From Ficedula albicollis (lineage: Eukaryota; Chordata; Aves; Passeriformes; Muscicapidae), in NCBI RefSeq assembly GCF_000247815.1, contig NC_021686.1:8121512-8185511 (forward strand): a stretch of DNA of 64,000 bases, given 5' to 3'. Positions within the stretch are counted from its first letter, which is position 1, and every line of letters begins with the position of its first letter. Made by a program: the position numbers and the translations under genes. The notes below the pieces were generated by a model. That model was not told where the DNA came from. It made no database searches and was given only the letters and a program-made list of their open reading frames with translations. Below, in pieces: positions 57,720 through 64,000 of the stretch.

Positions 57720-59489
57720 ACCTGAGGAGCCCCAGCCCCAGCAGGCCCTGCCTGGGTTCACACTCTGGAAATCCCTGAAGCTCCATCTCCTCCAAAGCCA
57801 GGCACCCACCTCAAAGCCCGGGGCTGGTGCTTCTCACAATCCCAGACCACGCTGAGCCGATCAGGGGAGCTCCTCCCGCACTCCCCCACACTTTTCCATC
57901 AGAAAAAACCTCCTACAAATTTTATTATCAGCTTCTAGTAACAAGTCTGGAGCAAGGAATTCTTTAGGCAAAGGCTGGGGATTGAGCCCTGCTCCCACTC
58001 CTCCCCACGGGAGCCGTCCCAGGAGCTCACACCCCCGCCCGGGAGCTTCAGCACAGCCCTGGCAGATCGGGAGGCAGAGGGATCATTCTCACATCAAGGG
58101 GAAGACTGGGGAGTCAAAACAGAGCAGGGCTCCTTTGAAAGGGCCCCAGCGCGGGGAGGGTGCTGGGGATGACAGAAGCAGGCAGGGTCCCCAGGGACTG
58201 CTCCCCGCTCACTCGGGTACAGAAGTGGGAGAGCAATTAGGAGGAACAGCAGGGAGCTGCTCCCCCTGCAGCCTTCCCACTCACAGCCTCCCCCCACGGA
58301 GCTGCAGCGCTGGGGGACAGCCCCCACAAACACCCCGCCGCCCCCAAAAACACCCTACAGCCCCCAAACACCCCGCAGACCCTCCACAACCCCCCCTTGG
58401 GAGGGCTTGGTCCTTCAGGCATCGTGAGGTGACACCAAAGGCTCGCTGAGGGTGCAGAAGGCACCTGTGTGTGACACCAGCACTGCTCCTGCCCCAAAAT
58501 CTCTGCAGCAAGGAGCCTGCACAGGACTCTGGCACTGCCCTGGCACTGCTTGGCACAGCCCTGGCACAGCCCTGGCACTGCTCTGGTACAGCCCTGGCAC
58601 TGCTCTGGCACAGTCCTGGCACAGCTCTGGCACTGCTTGGCACAGCCCTGGCACTGCTCTGGCACAGCCCTGGCAACCTGAGGAGCCCCAGCCCCAGCAG
58701 GCCCTGCCTGGGTTCACACTCTGGAAATCCCTGAAGCTCCATCTCCTCCAAAGCCAGGCACCCACCTCAAAGCCCGGGGCTGGTGCTTCTCACAATCCCA
58801 GACCACGCTGAGCCGATCAGGGGAGCTCCTCCCGCACTCCCCCACACTTTTCCATCAGAAAAAACCTCCTACAAATTTTATTATCAGCTTCTAGTAACAA
58901 GTCTGGAGCAAGGAATTCTTTAGGCAAAGGCTGGGGATTGAGCCCTGCTCCCACTCCTCCCCACGGGAGCCGTCCCAGGAGCTCACACCCCCGCCCGGGA
59001 GCTTCAGCACAGCCCTGGCAGATCGGGAGGCAGAGGGATCATTCTCACATCAAGGGGAAGACTGGGGAGTCAAAACAGAGCAGGGCTCCTTTGAAAGGGC
59101 CCCAGCGCGGGGAGGGTGCTGGGGATGACAGAAGCAGGCAGGGTCCCCAGGGACTGCTCCCCGCTCACTCGGGTACAGAAGTGGGAGAGCAATTAGGAGG
59201 AACAGCAGGGAGCTGCTCCCCCTGCAGCCTTCCCACTCACAGCCTCCCCCCACGGAGCTGCAGCGCTGGGGGACAGCCCCCACAAACACCCCGCCGCCCC
59301 CAAAAACACCCTACAGCCCCCAAACACCCCGCAGACCCTCCACAACCCCCCCTTGGGAGGGCTTGGTCCTTCAGGCATCGTGAGGTGACACCAAAGGCTC
59401 GCTGAGGGTGCAGAAGGCACCTGTGTGTGACACCAGCACTGCTCCTGCCCCAAAATCTCTGCAGCACGGAGCCTGCACAGGACTCTGGC

Positions 59490-59502
<13 letters not shown>
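57720..59502. repeat. 827-bp near-identical tandem duplication (offset 956 bp)
   Basis: 57720-58546 matches 58676-59502. One substitution was noticed (CTGCAGCAAGGAGCC near 58510 versus CTGCAGCACGGAGCC near 59466). Each copy starts at CCTGAGGAGCCCCAGCCCCA after a different minisatellite and runs into the CTGGCACTGCC minisatellite, a copy of which forms the spacer. No gene is recognised in the unit. Confidence 0.93.
58530..58675. repeat. GCCCTGGCACTGCTCTGG minisatellite, spacer copy
   Basis: Short version of the array that continues at 59490, lying between the two 827-bp copies. Confidence 0.92.
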
Positions 59503-61205
<1,703 letters not shown>

Positions 61206-62984
61206 TGCCCTCCCTGCTCTCACCCGAGCTGAGGGAAGCCTGGGAAAGCTGAGGGTGGTGTTGGTGCATCTCCTGCAGCCTGGCTGAGTGCAGCCTGACC
61301 TCAGAGTTCCTCTGGCTTCCCCCCAGAGCGAGCCCCCAGCACAGCCTGCCCCACACCAGGCACTGCCTCCTTCCCCCTCTGGATCCCTGTTCCTCTGCCT
61401 TGACACGAACTCGCGGGTTGGAGCTATCAGAGAGCTGGAAGTGAGTCAGCACAGCAAAGCCAGCCTAAGAATGAAACTAATTCAAGCCACTCATTCAAGC
61501 TGGCATGTTCCAGCACAGGCAGGACCCCAGACAGAGCCTGTTGGGATTCAGGACACAGCCCCAGTGCCTTGGCTCCCATTCCTGCAGCACCCTGCACACG
61601 GAACGAGCCCCTCCTCGCCCAGGGCTCGGGGCTGTGCTCCTCACCAGACACAGGTGGGATTTGGGGAGCTCTTCTTCAGCCTGGTGCCCGCACAGGTCAG
61701 GCTCCAGCTGGGGAACACCCGAAGGCATCCCCAGCCCAGCACAGGCTGGTTGGACACGTTGGTGACAGGAGAGGGGACAGAAATGAGCTGGGACTCAGCA
61801 GCAAACCCTTCCCTGCTCTCATCCTGGACTTACCCTCCCCTTCTCTTTTCCAGGGGTGAGAGTGGAATTTCCTAACCAGGACTAAAAGACCCCAAGGTCA
61901 AACAGGGATCTGAGCCCTCAGCATTCCACAGACCCAGAAGCAATGCCTTAACCAGGTCTGAGCAACTCCCAGGGACTGGGCAGGGACAGGGACACTGCCC
62001 TGGCACTGCTGGTGTTCTGGAAATGCTGCACCAGGAGATTCTGGGACATGCCTCTGCAGGGTGACACCACAGGGAAGCTGCAGGAGGAGAGGGGCTGGTG
62101 CCAGGGTTTGTGCCATGGGCACAGAGGGAACACGGCTGCCCTGGCCCTCCTCCCCCTGACAAACACAACAGGGGGGCCCTGAGCACGAGCACAGCATCCC
62201 TGGGAATGGAAAACCCCCCTGAGCCCACCCCAGACCCCAAACTGCTCTGGAGCTCGGCAGCGTGGCAGAGCAAAAGCATTTTATCCACTGGCTTACGTGG
62301 CTAACACGCATTCAGTTAAAGCCTCTGTGCTGCTGAGAGCGTGTCCTTCACAGAGCTGAGATGGAAAATGAGCCTGAAACCAAAGCCAGCCCGTGCAGGG
62401 GGCAGGGAGGGCAGCAGAGCCCGGCTGTGGGCAGCTCCTGGGTGGGCAGCGATGCCCCACGAGCGACAGACCCACTGCAGGGGGGGAGAAGAGACTGACA
62501 ACAATTCCGGAGCAGTTTGTGGCATTAAAGCACAGAGATGCTGAGCTCTCTGTCTCTTGCCACCCTCCCCACCGAGCAGGACAAAGCAGATCCGAGCCCC
62601 TCGCGTGGATTTTTATTATTTAATATCAGCGTGTAACCAGAGCTGCCTCACGCTAACAAACTCTGACAGCAGATAAGAATCCATCCAGCCACCAGCCCTG
62701 CAAGAATCACACCAGACAATTAAACAGCCCTTCCAAAAATAGCCTACCTGACCTGCTACCACTCCTGACTATCAATCCAGCCCTGCAGAGAAGCTGCTAC
62801 AGCTGAGTCAAACCTCAAAACACTCCCTCAAAATAGAGCCAAGCCAGTGCCGTGTCTGCGAGCGATCCTCCCCTTCCTCAATTTAGCCTGCTCAGAAACC
62901 TTCACAGAGAGAAAAATCACTACGTGTCAGGAGAGCAGAGGCAGATACTGATGGCAAACACGGCAGCAACGGGGAGGCTGCGAG
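61206..62984. other. Sequence without recognised gene
   Basis: No exon, RNA gene or mobile element recognised. PRKCB exon 1 or 2 was not found here. Confidence 0.45.

Positions 62985-64000
<1,016 letters not shown>

Overview
The window is vertebrate nuclear DNA, most likely from a bird and probably a songbird. The evidence is a set of spliced exons of a classical protein kinase C, many short 3'-end fragments of CR1-type LINE elements (the dominant avian retrotransposon), and dense GC-rich minisatellites. No bacterial or viral genes, rRNA, tRNA, insertion sequences or CRISPR arrays were seen.

Gene content. One gene is recognisable: PRKCB (protein kinase C beta), on the minus strand. Eight consecutive internal coding exons lie at 38350-38432 (exon 3), 26145-26256 (4), 21693-21821 (5), 14692-14848 (6), 14207-14341 (7), 10888-10984 (8), 8373-8519 (9) and 4696-4869 (10), numbered as in the mammalian gene. 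All have AG/GT borders, and their phases join without a break into 1034 nt. They encode the end of C1A, all of C1B, the C2 domain, the V3 hinge and the start of the kinase domain (about residues 69-413 in human numbering). Exon 1 (pseudosubstrate and start of C1A) and exon 2 were not found. The rest of the kinase domain would lie left of position 1.

Layout. 1-4695 is intron 10, with a small N gap, a 2.4-kb 33/66-bp minisatellite and CR1 pieces. 4870-8372 is intron 9. 8520-10887 is intron 8, with a 33-bp minisatellite. 10985-14206 is intron 7, with a pyrimidine minisatellite fused to the exon 8 acceptor and a 1044-bp near-identical duplication. 14849-21692 is intron 5, with CATC and GGAA arrays and CR1. 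21822-26144 is intron 4, with a poly-G run and a 2.3-kb 23-bp array. 26257-38349 is intron 3, with four long poly-G runs, several tandem arrays and a 102-bp repeat. 38433-64000 is probably intron 2 or further upstream, with more arrays, an 827-bp duplication, three long poly-G runs and two long poly-C runs.

Quality. About 7.1 kb (11%) of the window is uninterrupted G or C homopolymer in ten runs of 240-1006 bp. Most sit inside or beside a minisatellite. They are much more likely false sequence at unresolved repeats than biology, and every long reading frame through them or through the tandem arrays is spurious. The most interesting real signals are the exon 8 acceptor embedded in a 68-bp satellite, and a 39-bp tandem duplication of the exon 3 acceptor that keeps the reading frame.
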